Assembly: GCF_014646295.1 (NCBI RefSeq)
Contig: NZ_BMNE01000011.1
Coordinates: forward strand, 146,609 to 210,608
Direction: 5' to 3'
Length of the DNA stretch: 64,000 nt
Source of the DNA: Nocardia rhizosphaerihabitans
Lineage (GTDB): Bacteria > Actinomycetota > Actinomycetes > Mycobacteriales > Mycobacteriaceae
In this document: piece by piece, positions 36,408-44,468 of the stretch
Layout of the letters: each line of letters opens with the position of its first letter
Position numbering within the stretch: the stretch's first letter is position 1
Position numbers and translations under genes: made by a program
The notes under the pieces: generated by a model
Databases searched by the model: none
The model's input: only the letters and a program-made list of their open reading frames with translations
What the model was told of the DNA's origin: nothing

Positions 36408-37054
36408 TCGGACTGTTCACCCGCCCGCCGAAGCGGATCGCGGTGCTCGGCGCGCACTGCGACGACATCGCGATCGGGATGGGCGCCACCCTACTGGCGC
36501 TGACCGGCGCCGATCCCGAGGTGGAGGTCCGGGCCCTGGTGTTGTCGGGGGCGGGCACCGCGCGGGCGGACGAGGAGCGCGCGGCACTCACCGCGTTCTG
36601 CTCCGGCACCAAACCCGACCTCGAGGTGCTCGACATCCCCGACGGTCGCGCGCCCGCGCACTGGGACCGGATCAAGGACGCACTGGCCGGGTTCCGGCGC
36701 GGCGGCGAACCCGAGGTGGTGTTCGCCCCGCATCGCGGCGACGCCCACCAGGACCACCGGCTGCTGGCCGAACTCGTGCCGACCGAGTTCCGTGACCACC
36801 TGATCCTCGGCTACGAAATCCTCAAGTGGGAGACCGACACCCCGGCACCCACCCTGTACCACCCGCTCACTGCGGAACTCGCGCAGCGCAAGTCGCGGCT
36901 GCTGCACGAGCACTATCCGTCGCAGACAGGCCGCGACTGGTTCGACGAGCAGGCCTTCCTCGGTCTGGCCCGGATGCGTGGTGTGCAGTGTCACGCGCCC
37001 TATGCCGAGGCCTTCGTGCTCGACAAGGCGATCATCAGATGGGAACAGACGTGA
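36404..37054 (+). CDS. PIG-L family deacetylase
   Basis: A 216-residue zinc-dependent de-N-acetylase-like protein. The metal site is read in LGAHCDDIAIGMGATLL (family AHPDDE...G; the usual Pro-Asp-Asp-Glu is Cys-Asp-Asp-Ile here) and in HRGDAHQDHR, which supplies the second histidine pair. It is expected to remove an acetyl group from an amino sugar, or to act on a sugar of the locus. The GTG overlaps the upstream TGA; the downstream epimerase start overlaps its stop. The replaced glutamate is the odd point and could alter activity. Confidence 0.87.
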   Translation: MIGLFTRPPKRIAVLGAHCDDIAIGMGATLLALTGADPEVEVRALVLSGAGTARADEERAALTAFCSGTKPDLEVLDIPDGRAPAHWDRIKDALAGFRRGGEPEVVFAPHRGDAHQDHRLLAELVPTEFRDHLILGYEILKWETDTPAPTLYHPLTAELAQRKSRLLHEHYPSQTGRDWFDEQAFLGLARMRGVQCHAPYAEAFVLDKAIIRWEQT

Positions 37055-38091
37055 ACATGCGGGTACTGGTCACCGGGCACCAGGGCTATCTCGGCACCGT
37101 GATGGTGCCGGTGCTGCGGGCGGCGGGCCACGAGGTCACCGGTGTGGACATCGGCTACTTCGCCGACTGCCTGCTCGGCGAGTTCGCCGGTGACCCCACG
37201 GGCTTGGCGGTGGATCTGCGCGAGGTCACCGTCGAGCAGGTGCGCGGTTTCGACGCGGTGATCCACCTGGCCGCGCTGTCGAACGATCCGCTGGGCGCGC
37301 TGGCTCCCGAGATCACCTACGACATCAACCATCACGCGTCGGTGCGGCTGGCCCGCCTCGCCAAGGAGGCCGGGGTGCGCCGCTTCCTCTACGCCTCGAC
37401 CTGCTCGGTGTACGGCGCCGCGGGTGCCGAACTGGTCACCGAGGACGCGCCCTTGCGCCCGATCACTCCGTACGCGCAGAGCAAGGTGCGTGTCGAGGAC
37501 GACGTCGCCGCCCTGGCCGATGCCGATTTCACGCCGGTATTCCTGCGCAACGCGACGGCTTTCGGCTTCTCCCCGCGGCTGCGCGCCGATATCGTGCTCA
37601 ACAATCTGGTCGGCTACGCGGTGCTCACCGGTGAGGTGAAGGTGCTCTCCGACGGCACGCCGTGGCGCCCGCTGGTGCACGCCGAGGACATCGCGATCGC
37701 CTTCGCCACCTGCCTGACCGCGCCCGCCGCCGACATCTCCTGCCGCGCGTTCAATATCGGCACCGAGGTCAACAATCTGACCGTCGCCGAGATCGCCGCC
37801 GCGGTGGTGGACGCGGTGCCGGGTTCGCGACTGCTGATCACCGGCGAGAGCGGCGCCGACCCCCGCTCGTATCGTGTCGATTTCTCTTCCGCGCGTAAGG
37901 TTCTCGGTTTCGAGGCGCGGTGGACGGTGCCCGCGGGCGCCGAGGAGCTGTTCACCGAGTACACCGCGCGCGGGCTCACCTCCGACGCATTCTTCCGCCG
38001 GTTCACCCGGTTGCCACATCTGCAGGGGCTCTGTGACGCGGGTGAACTCGACGCGCAACTGCGCCGGATCAGTGCGCCGGCGCCAGCGTAG
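37051..38091 (+). CDS. NAD-dependent sugar nucleotide epimerase/dehydratase
   Basis: A 346-residue extended SDR enzyme. The NAD loop is VTGHQGYLGTV (GxxGxxG), the catalytic triad is seen in ASTCSVYG and YAQSK, and RPLVHAEDIA and FNIGTEVNNLTVAEIA are substrate-domain hallmarks. It may epimerise, dehydrate or reduce the nucleotide sugar made by the preceding genes. GTG 37051 overlaps the PIG-L stop; ATG 37039 and 37057 are alternatives. Its last 23 bases overlap the end of the convergent RmlC-like gene. Confidence 0.92.
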   Translation: MNMRVLVTGHQGYLGTVMVPVLRAAGHEVTGVDIGYFADCLLGEFAGDPTGLAVDLREVTVEQVRGFDAVIHLAALSNDPLGALAPEITYDINHHASVRLARLAKEAGVRRFLYASTCSVYGAAGAELVTEDAPLRPITPYAQSKVRVEDDVAALADADFTPVFLRNATAFGFSPRLRADIVLNNLVGYAVLTGEVKVLSDGTPWRPLVHAEDIAIAFATCLTAPAADISCRAFNIGTEVNNLTVAEIAAAVVDAVPGSRLLITGESGADPRSYRVDFSSARKVLGFEARWTVPAGAEELFTEYTARGLTSDAFFRRFTRLPHLQGLCDAGELDAQLRRISAPAPA

Positions 38092-38632
38092 CGCGCAGCT
38101 GCGCCCAGCTGCCCGCCTGCGCGTCGCGCGCCGAGACGATGCCGGCGGGCAGGGGCCAGTCGATGGCCAGGTCGGGGTCGTCGTAGGCGACCCCGAGGTC
38201 CTCGGCCGGGTCGTGCGGGCGGTCGATGCGGTAGCAGACGTCGGCGACCTCGGTGAGCGCCTGGAATCCGTGCAGGAACCCGGGCGGCACGTACAGGTGG
38301 TGGAAGTGCTCGTCGTCGAGCCGGAACCCTTGGCGCGCGCCGAAAGTCGGCGAGCCGGGCCGGATGTCGACGAGCACGTCGTGCACGGCGCCGCGTGCGC
38401 AGCGCACCAGTTTCGCCTCCCCGCGGCCACCGCGTCCGTGCAGGCCTCGAATCACACCGCGCCTGGATCGCGACTGCGAGTCCTGCACGAACGCCGCGGC
38501 GGCGCCCTCTCTCCCGAGGTGGGCGTCGAATTCGCGGGCGTCGAAGGTTCGGGTGAACAGCCCGCGCTCGTCTCGGAACGGCTCGGGAACGAGCATCACC
38601 ACGTCGGCCAGTTCGGTCCGCTCGATACGCAC
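38069..38632 (-). CDS. dTDP-4-dehydrorhamnose 3,5-epimerase-like protein
   Basis: A 187-residue cupin of the RmlC family, which epimerises C3/C5 of NDP-4-keto-6-deoxysugars. Seen are FRDERGLFTRTFD near the N-terminus, RGLHGRGG carrying the catalytic His, VHDVLVDIR, YVPPGFLHGFQAL and CYRID with a tyrosine near the active site. The glutamine-rich stretch usual after RGLH is replaced by GRGGRGEAK. The GTG 38632 has AGGA upstream. It is the one inverted gene within the plus-strand sugar block: it overlaps the epimerase by 23 bases at the 3' end and starts 14 bases from the divergent methyltransferase. Symbol withheld because the true substrate may not be dTDP-linked. Confidence 0.88.
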   Translation of the reverse strand: MRIERTELADVVMLVPEPFRDERGLFTRTFDAREFDAHLGREGAAAAFVQDSQSRSRRGVIRGLHGRGGRGEAKLVRCARGAVHDVLVDIRPGSPTFGARQGFRLDDEHFHHLYVPPGFLHGFQALTEVADVCYRIDRPHDPAEDLGVAYDDPDLAIDWPLPAGIVSARDAQAGSWAQLRATLAPAH

Positions 38633-38646
38633 GGGGACATCCTGCC

Positions 38647-39738
38647 ATGACTCGCCGGTGCCGCGGCTGCGGAAATTCCGAGCTCACCATCGTTCTCGAC
38701 CTGGGTACGGTACCCGCGGCCGATCACTTCCCACCGCACGACAGCCCCGTCGATCCGGCCGAGACCGGTCATCCGCTGCGGATGGACCAGTGCGTGGCGT
38801 GTGGGCTGGCTCAGCTGGCCGACGACGACACCGTCACCGCCGAACCGCGCGGCATCGAACCGCAGGCACTGCGCGATCAGGCGGCGGCTGCCGTGCGGCT
38901 GGTGCACGCCGCCGGTCTGTTGCACGGGTCGACCGTGACCGAGTTCGGCAGCCCGCACGGCGGCACCTGGCTCCCGTTGCTCACCGAGCACGGCTTCACC
39001 GAGCGGACCGAGGGCGCGGCCGAGGTGGTGCTCGATTGCTTCGGCATCATGCACGAGCCCGATCAGCGGGCCGCGTTCACCGCGCGCGCCGCAGCGACCG
39101 CCCCGGACGGTGTGCTGCTGGTGCAATACCACTCGCTGGCCGCCATCCTCGGGCAGGGGCAGTGGAATGCGTTGCGGCACGGGCATTTCGCGTACTACTC
39201 CCTGGCGACGCTGCGGACCCTGTTGCGCGCGGCGGGGATGAGTGTGGTGACCGCGTGGGAGTTCGAGCTCTACGGCGGCACCGTGCTCCTGGCCGCCCGC
39301 CACGGTGAGCACGCCCCCGATCCGGCTGTCGAGCGGGTGTCGGCTACCGAAGCCGAGGTGCTCGGGGGGTCGGCTCGGGCCCTGCAGCAGGTCGTCGACA
39401 AGCACGTTCACGCACTGCGCGAGTGGCTGGAAACCGCTGCCGCACAAGGCACTCTGGTATACGCCTACGGCGCAGCGTCCCGCGCCGTCGCCCTGCTGTC
39501 CATGGCGGGCGCGCGACGTAGCCTGCTCGCCGGTGTCGCCGATGCCTCCCCCGCCAAACAGGGCCGCCGGATGCCGGGCACCGATGTACCCATCATCTCC
39601 CCCGCCGAACTCGTCGCCGCCGACCCCGGCGCCGTCCTGCTGACCCTGCCCGATCTGCTCACCGAAGTGCGGGCCCGGCTCCCCGAGCTCGAGGGCCGCT
39701 GGTTCGTCGACGACCCGGCCGGGCCGACGGCACGCTGA
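38647..39738 (+). CDS. Second C-methyltransferase-like protein with altered SAM site
   Basis: A 363-residue relative of the gene at 34363. The N-terminal zinc domain has CRGC and CVAC, and the C-terminal AYGAASRAVALL and GVADASPAKQGRRMPG match the family. The SAM-binding segment reads VTEFGSPHGGTW, lacking the acidic and asparagine residues seen in the paralogue's EVASNDG, and the middle domain is shorter. It may have lost methyl transfer or use another cofactor geometry. It lies divergent to the RmlC-like gene and its last 80 bases overlap the convergent glycosyltransferase. Confidence 0.82.
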   Translation: MTRRCRGCGNSELTIVLDLGTVPAADHFPPHDSPVDPAETGHPLRMDQCVACGLAQLADDDTVTAEPRGIEPQALRDQAAAAVRLVHAAGLLHGSTVTEFGSPHGGTWLPLLTEHGFTERTEGAAEVVLDCFGIMHEPDQRAAFTARAAATAPDGVLLVQYHSLAAILGQGQWNALRHGHFAYYSLATLRTLLRAAGMSVVTAWEFELYGGTVLLAARHGEHAPDPAVERVSATEAEVLGGSARALQQVVDKHVHALREWLETAAAQGTLVYAYGAASRAVALLSMAGARRSLLAGVADASPAKQGRRMPGTDVPIISPAELVAADPGAVLLTLPDLLTEVRARLPELEGRWFVDDPAGPTAR

Positions 39739-40840
39739 GGTTCGAGTGGTCCACGCCGAGCAGCACATCGACCATGCGGGGCAGAGTGCGGGACCGGTCG
39801 TGACGGGTGGCGATATGCGCGCGGCCCGCTTCTCGTAGCCGTGCCCGCAGCTGCGGGTCGTGCACGAGCCGGCGCAACGCCTCGCCCAGCGCGGCCGGAT
39901 CATCAGGGGCAACGCACAGCGCCACATCGTCGGTGACATTGCCGCCGTGGTCGGTGGCCACCACGGGAACACCCAGGCTCATCGCCTCGAGCACCGCCAG
40001 CGGACCCGCTTCGGGCAGCACACTCGCCGACACCAGCACATCCCATCCGCGCACCGTCACCAGCGGGTCGACGTGCCCGAGGAAGCGAACCCGGCCCGCC
40101 AGATCGGGGCGGGCAGCCCGCTCCCGCAGTTCGGCCAGATACGGTTCGTCCCCCGGCAACGCGGTGCCCGCGATCTCGATGCCGACCTCGGGCAGTTCGG
40201 CGGCGGCGGCCAACAGCACGTGATGGCCTTTCCACGCGGTGATCACGCCGAGAATGCCGATCACCGGCGGCCTGCGCTCCACGATCGGGGCGGCCTCGAC
40301 CGGCCACGTCACCCCCAGCCACGCGACATCCACGTCGAATCCCAGCGCCCGCACCGGCGCGGCCGCACGCTCGGAGACCGCGACCGCCCGGCCGACAGCC
40401 CGACGTCCGATCCTGGCGACCACGAATTGCCTTCGGCTGGCGAGAATGTCGTGCACCAGCCAGACCGTCGACCGGCGGCGCGGCACCGACAGGGCTACCG
40501 CGGGCAGGGCCATGGTCGAGTTGACCACCAGCTCGACCCGGCCGCCACGGAACACCTTCCGCAGCACGATCGCGGCCTGGAACCATCGCCACAGCATGAC
40601 CAGCGCGGCCCGGATGCGCGCCGCACCCCGCTGACCGGTCAACCCGAGTTCCCGAATCGGGAGGTGGCCGACCGAGTCGGGCAGCCGGGCGCTGAGCGGG
40701 CCTGTCGGGCAGACCACCACCACCCGGTGGCCGCGCGCCACAGCCACTTCGATGACATCGAGCATGACCTTCTCGGCGCCGGACGCCTGCGCGGTGTGGG
40801 CGACGAACACCAGTTCCCGCGTCCCGCTATCGGCCGGCAC
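39659..40840 (-). CDS. GT4-type glycosyltransferase
   Basis: A 393-residue GT-B glycosyltransferase. An N-terminal acceptor half (VAHTAQASGAEKVMLDVIEVA) is followed by the donor half with GVITAWKGHHVLL, LGHVDP and EAGPLAVLEAMSLGVPVVAT, the E-x7-E type site. I set the start at GTG 40840, which is preceded by GGAGGT at 5 bases; the ATG at 40855 lies before that site. It overlaps the end of the glycoside hydrolase gene by 14 bases and the methyltransferase by 80. The substrate is unknown. No membrane anchor, but such enzymes act at the inner face of the membrane. Confidence 0.88.
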   Translation of the reverse strand: MPADSGTRELVFVAHTAQASGAEKVMLDVIEVAVARGHRVVVVCPTGPLSARLPDSVGHLPIRELGLTGQRGAARIRAALVMLWRWFQAAIVLRKVFRGGRVELVVNSTMALPAVALSVPRRRSTVWLVHDILASRRQFVVARIGRRAVGRAVAVSERAAAPVRALGFDVDVAWLGVTWPVEAAPIVERRPPVIGILGVITAWKGHHVLLAAAAELPEVGIEIAGTALPGDEPYLAELRERAARPDLAGRVRFLGHVDPLVTVRGWDVLVSASVLPEAGPLAVLEAMSLGVPVVATDHGGNVTDDVALCVAPDDPAALGEALRRLVHDPQLRARLREAGRAHIATRHDRSRTLPRMVDVLLGVDHSNLSVPSARPGRRRTSGPRARGAGPALR

Positions 40841-41897
40841 GCAGCACCTCCGCATGGGTGCGCAACACGGTCACGGCCGGCTTTTCAGTGTAGTCACGGC
40901 GCAGCATCCCGAAATTCTGTTCGAGATCGTTGCTGTCGGGACCGGCATCGACCAGGGAGTAGACGAAGACGGGTCCGACATCGTGGATCGCGGTGACCAG
41001 ACCGAGTCCCTGGTCGATGATCCTGGCCTGCACGTCCTCGCTAACAGCCCGCGCACCTGTTCCGGTCGGCGCGCCGAACTCGGTGGGCCACAACTGCATG
41101 GCGGTGTCGTGGTGGGAGTCCATGATCCGCCGGATCCGCATCAGGTTCCCGAACGCGTTGTACCAGCTCTGTGAGTCCGGCAGCTCAGGATAGGAGTACG
41201 GGTGCACGGCGATCGCGTCGAAGTCGGCGTCGGCGCCGAGTTGATAGAGGGCCTCGACGAACGAGGTCGGCGAGATGTCCTGGCCGTTGTCGTCCGCGGG
41301 CGCCAGCCCGCCGACGAGGACCTGACCGTGCGGCTGCCGCGCGCGCACCGCCTGGGCGGCCTGGCGCAGCAGATGGGCGTAGGTGGCGACATCGGGGCGC
41401 GGCGCGAAGAACGCCGTGACGTTGGGTTCGTTCCAGATCTCCCAGTGCGCGATCTGGTCCTTGTAGTGCTCGACGGCGTCACCGACGAAGCGGCCGAACA
41501 ACACCGGCTGCGGCGCGGCTTTGCTGCCGCCCACACCACCGTGGGGGCCTGCCCAGGCCGGTGCGTAGGTGAGGATCGCCAGCACCGACAGATCGTGTGC
41601 CCGTGCCGCCTGTACCGCGCGGTCGGTCGCCGACCAGTCCTGTTTTCCGCGAACGGGTTCGATCACCGACCAGTCGATGTCGATGCGGACCCAGGTGGCG
41701 CCGGTCGCGGCGACCAGACCCATCTGCCGATCCAGTTCCTCGGCGCTGAGCTGGAGCCAGGAGTGGCCGCCGGAGATTCCCAGACCTGAGGGGATCACGG
41801 TGTCAGTGCTCGCGGTCGGCTCCGGTGCGCAACCGAGCACTGTCGCCAGGACGACCACCGCGATGATCCCCGCTCGAGCGATCCGCCACAGTGTCAT
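40827..41897 (-). CDS. Lipoprotein glycoside hydrolase (PslG/GH39-like)
   Basis: A 356-residue exported lipoprotein with a TIM-barrel glycoside hydrolase. The signal ends in VLGC with Cys23. Two catalytic carboxylates are visible: Glu157 in EIWNEPN (acid/base) and Glu273 in WPTEFGAP (nucleophile), the pattern of clan GH-A enzymes; WVRIDIDWSVIEP near 70 and HPYSYPELP near 232 also fit. Enzymes of this kind (PslG in Pseudomonas) trim the polysaccharide made by their locus. Its first 95 bases overlap the end of the flippase gene, in the same direction. The family number is a guess from motifs. Confidence 0.88.
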   Translation of the reverse strand: MTLWRIARAGIIAVVVLATVLGCAPEPTASTDTVIPSGLGISGGHSWLQLSAEELDRQMGLVAATGATWVRIDIDWSVIEPVRGKQDWSATDRAVQAARAHDLSVLAILTYAPAWAGPHGGVGGSKAAPQPVLFGRFVGDAVEHYKDQIAHWEIWNEPNVTAFFAPRPDVATYAHLLRQAAQAVRARQPHGQVLVGGLAPADDNGQDISPTSFVEALYQLGADADFDAIAVHPYSYPELPDSQSWYNAFGNLMRIRRIMDSHHDTAMQLWPTEFGAPTGTGARAVSEDVQARIIDQGLGLVTAIHDVGPVFVYSLVDAGPDSNDLEQNFGMLRRDYTEKPAVTVLRTHAEVLRAGR

Positions 41898-43410
41898 CAG
41901 TTTTCGGCCCTCGCAAGCTTCGTATCGTCAATCCCTCGGTCCTTCGCATGATGCTTCCGGCGATGAGAAGGTATATCAGGCCGGCCATGGCCGAGATGAG
42001 AATCCACGGTGGGCCCCAGCGGTGCTGAATCGCGGTCGCGGCGGCGATCACCGCGACCGCCACACCGGTGACCGCGAGCAGCGTCGTCACCGGCAGCAGC
42101 CGCCGCATCCGCACGGTCGCCAGCACAGCCAGCCAGACTGCGGCCAGCAGCACCACCTGCGCCGCCAGGCCCGCGATGACGGCGCCCTCGTAGGACATCC
42201 GCGCGATCAACGGCCACGCCAAGGCGAGGTTCACCCCCAGCGCCGCCGCCGCGATCCAGGGGATCACGTTGTTGCGGCCGGTGGCCATCAACGCCACCAG
42301 GCCCAGGTGTGCCAGGGCACCGAGCAGCCCGCCGACGACCTGGATACGGCTGGCATCGGCCGCGGCAACGAAGTTCGTGCCGAACAGCAGTCCGACCACC
42401 TGACCCGCGACCGGCCAGAAGGCCACCAGCGCGGTCAGCCCGAGCACGATCAGGGCCGCGTTGGCCTGGCGGAAGAAGCGCCGGAACCGCAGCGGATCAT
42501 CCGGCCACAAGGCGATCAGCAGGGTCGTCAGCGGTCCGACCACCGCCACCGCCGCGGTATCGAGCAGGTCCGAGAACTTCATGCCGACCGCGAAGAAGCC
42601 CACGGACTCGAAGCTGTCGAAATGTCCGAGCAGCAGCAGCCCGACCTTCTGCAGCATGATGATCAGCGCCAGCCCGATACTCAGCGGCAGCGCCTCGCGC
42701 AGCATCGGGCTCCACCAGCTCAGCTCGATGCGCCGGGCCGGGATGGGCCCGCCCAGCCCACGCGCCACCGCGATGATCTTCACCGTCACGGCAACGACCT
42801 CGTAGGCGATGGCGGGCACCACCACGAGGAGCAGAGTCGGCGCCCACAGCACCGCCGCCACGGTCAAGGCCAGCTGCACGCACCGGGCCAGGGACTCGGC
42901 GGCGGCGACCAGGGTGAGGCGCATCGTGGACTGGAACAGGATGGTCAAGGCATGGCTCGGGGTGGCGATCACCACCACCAGTCCGGCGAGCGCGGTGGCC
43001 GCAACCACCGGTGCCGGACAACGTAAGACGACCACATACCCGATGGCCATCGCGTAACCGACCAGTCCGAGCACCGTGCGCAACACGATGAAGGAGGTGG
43101 CGATCTCGGCGGCCTCGGTGGGGTCACCGTGCACGAGTTTGCCGATGACCGCACGCCCGACCCCGAGGTCGGTGATGATCGCGAGCATGCCGAGCAACCC
43201 GAAAACGAAAGAGAAATAGCCCCATTCGACAGCCGGGAGCATGCGGGCGATGAGAGTGGTGCCGAGCAGGCCGAGCACGGCGGCGAAGATCCGGGCGGCC
43301 AGCATCGCCGCGGTGTTGTTGGCCGCGGCACGACCCGACTGCGCGCGGGACCGATTCTCGGTGAGGCCACCGCTGGGCCGGGGTTGCGCGGAGACGGCCT
43401 CGTCCGTCAT
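41803..43410 (-). CDS. Oligosaccharide flippase (Wzx/PST type)
   Basis: A 535-residue membrane protein with about 14 helices that should move the lipid-linked repeat unit across the membrane. The N-terminal AANNTAAMLAARIFAAVLGL, LARMLPAVEWGYFSF-like and FGLLGMLAIITDLGVGR segments are typical of the polysaccharide transporter family. I set the start at ATG 43410, overlapping the stop of the GT4 gene in ATGA; the longer frame is not supported. The C-terminal 40 residues are hydrophilic and overlap the start of the glycoside hydrolase gene. Confidence 0.9.
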   Translation of the reverse strand: MTDEAVSAQPRPSGGLTENRSRAQSGRAAANNTAAMLAARIFAAVLGLLGTTLIARMLPAVEWGYFSFVFGLLGMLAIITDLGVGRAVIGKLVHGDPTEAAEIATSFIVLRTVLGLVGYAMAIGYVVVLRCPAPVVAATALAGLVVVIATPSHALTILFQSTMRLTLVAAAESLARCVQLALTVAAVLWAPTLLLVVVPAIAYEVVAVTVKIIAVARGLGGPIPARRIELSWWSPMLREALPLSIGLALIIMLQKVGLLLLGHFDSFESVGFFAVGMKFSDLLDTAAVAVVGPLTTLLIALWPDDPLRFRRFFRQANAALIVLGLTALVAFWPVAGQVVGLLFGTNFVAAADASRIQVVGGLLGALAHLGLVALMATGRNNVIPWIAAAALGVNLALAWPLIARMSYEGAVIAGLAAQVVLLAAVWLAVLATVRMRRLLPVTTLLAVTGVAVAVIAAATAIQHRWGPPWILISAMAGLIYLLIAGSIMRRTEGLTIRSLRGPKTDDTVADRSSGDHRGGRPGDSARLRTGADREH

Positions 43411-44468
43411 GGCATCAGCCCGGCCGCACGATAGGCGGCGACCGTCGCTTCGGCCGTCGCCTGCCAGCTCAGTTCGGACATCGCGGCGAGCCCGCGCGCA
43501 CGCAGGTCCCGGTTGGCCGCGTCGTCGTGGAGCAGGGGGCGGATGGCACGCACCCACGATTCGGTGGTCGCGTCGGCCACCAGTACCGCGCCGTCACCGC
43601 AGACCTGGGGCAGCGCACCGACCGCGCTCGCCACGACCGCGCCGCCGCAGGCCATCGCCTCGACCGGCGGCAGCCCGAAGCCTTCGTACTGCGAGCTGTA
43701 GGCGACCACGGTGGCGGCCGCGTACAACGCGGGCAGATCCGCGAGGTCGACGTAACCGAGCCCGATCGCGCCGCTCGGTGCCTGCGGACCATCGGATCCG
43801 GCGCCGGCCAGCACCAGCGGGACGTCGAGGTCGCGTGCCACCTCGGCCAGCATCCCGACTTGTTTGCGTGGTTCGACGGTGCCGACCTGCAGCACGAACC
43901 GCTGCGGCAGCTGATACCGCGCGCGCACCCGCGTCACGGCGGCCTCGTCCGGCTCCCGCGCCCATTCGGCCGGAGCCAGCGGCACCACCACCGCCTCGCG
44001 ACCGAACCGCTCCGCGATCCGCTGCGCGGTGAATTCCGAGACGGCGATGAGCAAGTCGGCCCGGGTCAGCGACATCCGCACCAGCAGCTGCTCACCGCGT
44101 GCCCGATACCGGCTGAACGCCCACGGCACATCGAAGACCGACAGGTCGTGCACCGTACTGACCGTTGCGCCCGGCCCGGACAGGGGAATATCGACATCGA
44201 GACCGTGGAAGACATCAACGCCGCGCAGGGGCGCGATACCGTGCCAGGCCCGGCGAGCCCCCGCCGCGACCGGCCGCGACAACGCCGCGATGCCTGATGG
44301 CAGCGTGGGTGCGGCGTCGGCCTGCACCAGCGCCGACATCGCGGTTGCGGGCATCAGCCCGGCCATCCGCCCCAGCAGCTCCCGCTGATAGGTAGCCACC
44401 CCTGCCCCGTTCGGGCGTAATGCCAGCGCACCGAAACACAGTGTGGGACTGGAACTTTCACTGTTCAC
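43407..44468 (-). CDS. GT4-type glycosyltransferase
   Basis: A 353-residue GT-B glycosyltransferase. ALALRPNGAGVATYQRELL at the N-terminus, LQVGTVEPRKQVGML and YEGFGLPPVEAMACGGAVV (E-x7-E) are the family motifs; the overall pattern resembles mannosyltransferases. The GTG 44468 overlaps the ligase stop codon in a GTGA junction and its own stop overlaps the flippase start, so translation is coupled through the minus-strand operon. Donor and acceptor are unknown. Confidence 0.93.
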   Translation of the reverse strand: MNSESSSPTLCFGALALRPNGAGVATYQRELLGRMAGLMPATAMSALVQADAAPTLPSGIAALSRPVAAGARRAWHGIAPLRGVDVFHGLDVDIPLSGPGATVSTVHDLSVFDVPWAFSRYRARGEQLLVRMSLTRADLLIAVSEFTAQRIAERFGREAVVVPLAPAEWAREPDEAAVTRVRARYQLPQRFVLQVGTVEPRKQVGMLAEVARDLDVPLVLAGAGSDGPQAPSGAIGLGYVDLADLPALYAAATVVAYSSQYEGFGLPPVEAMACGGAVVASAVGALPQVCGDGAVLVADATTESWVRAIRPLLHDDAANRDLRARGLAAMSELSWQATAEATVAAYRAAGLMP

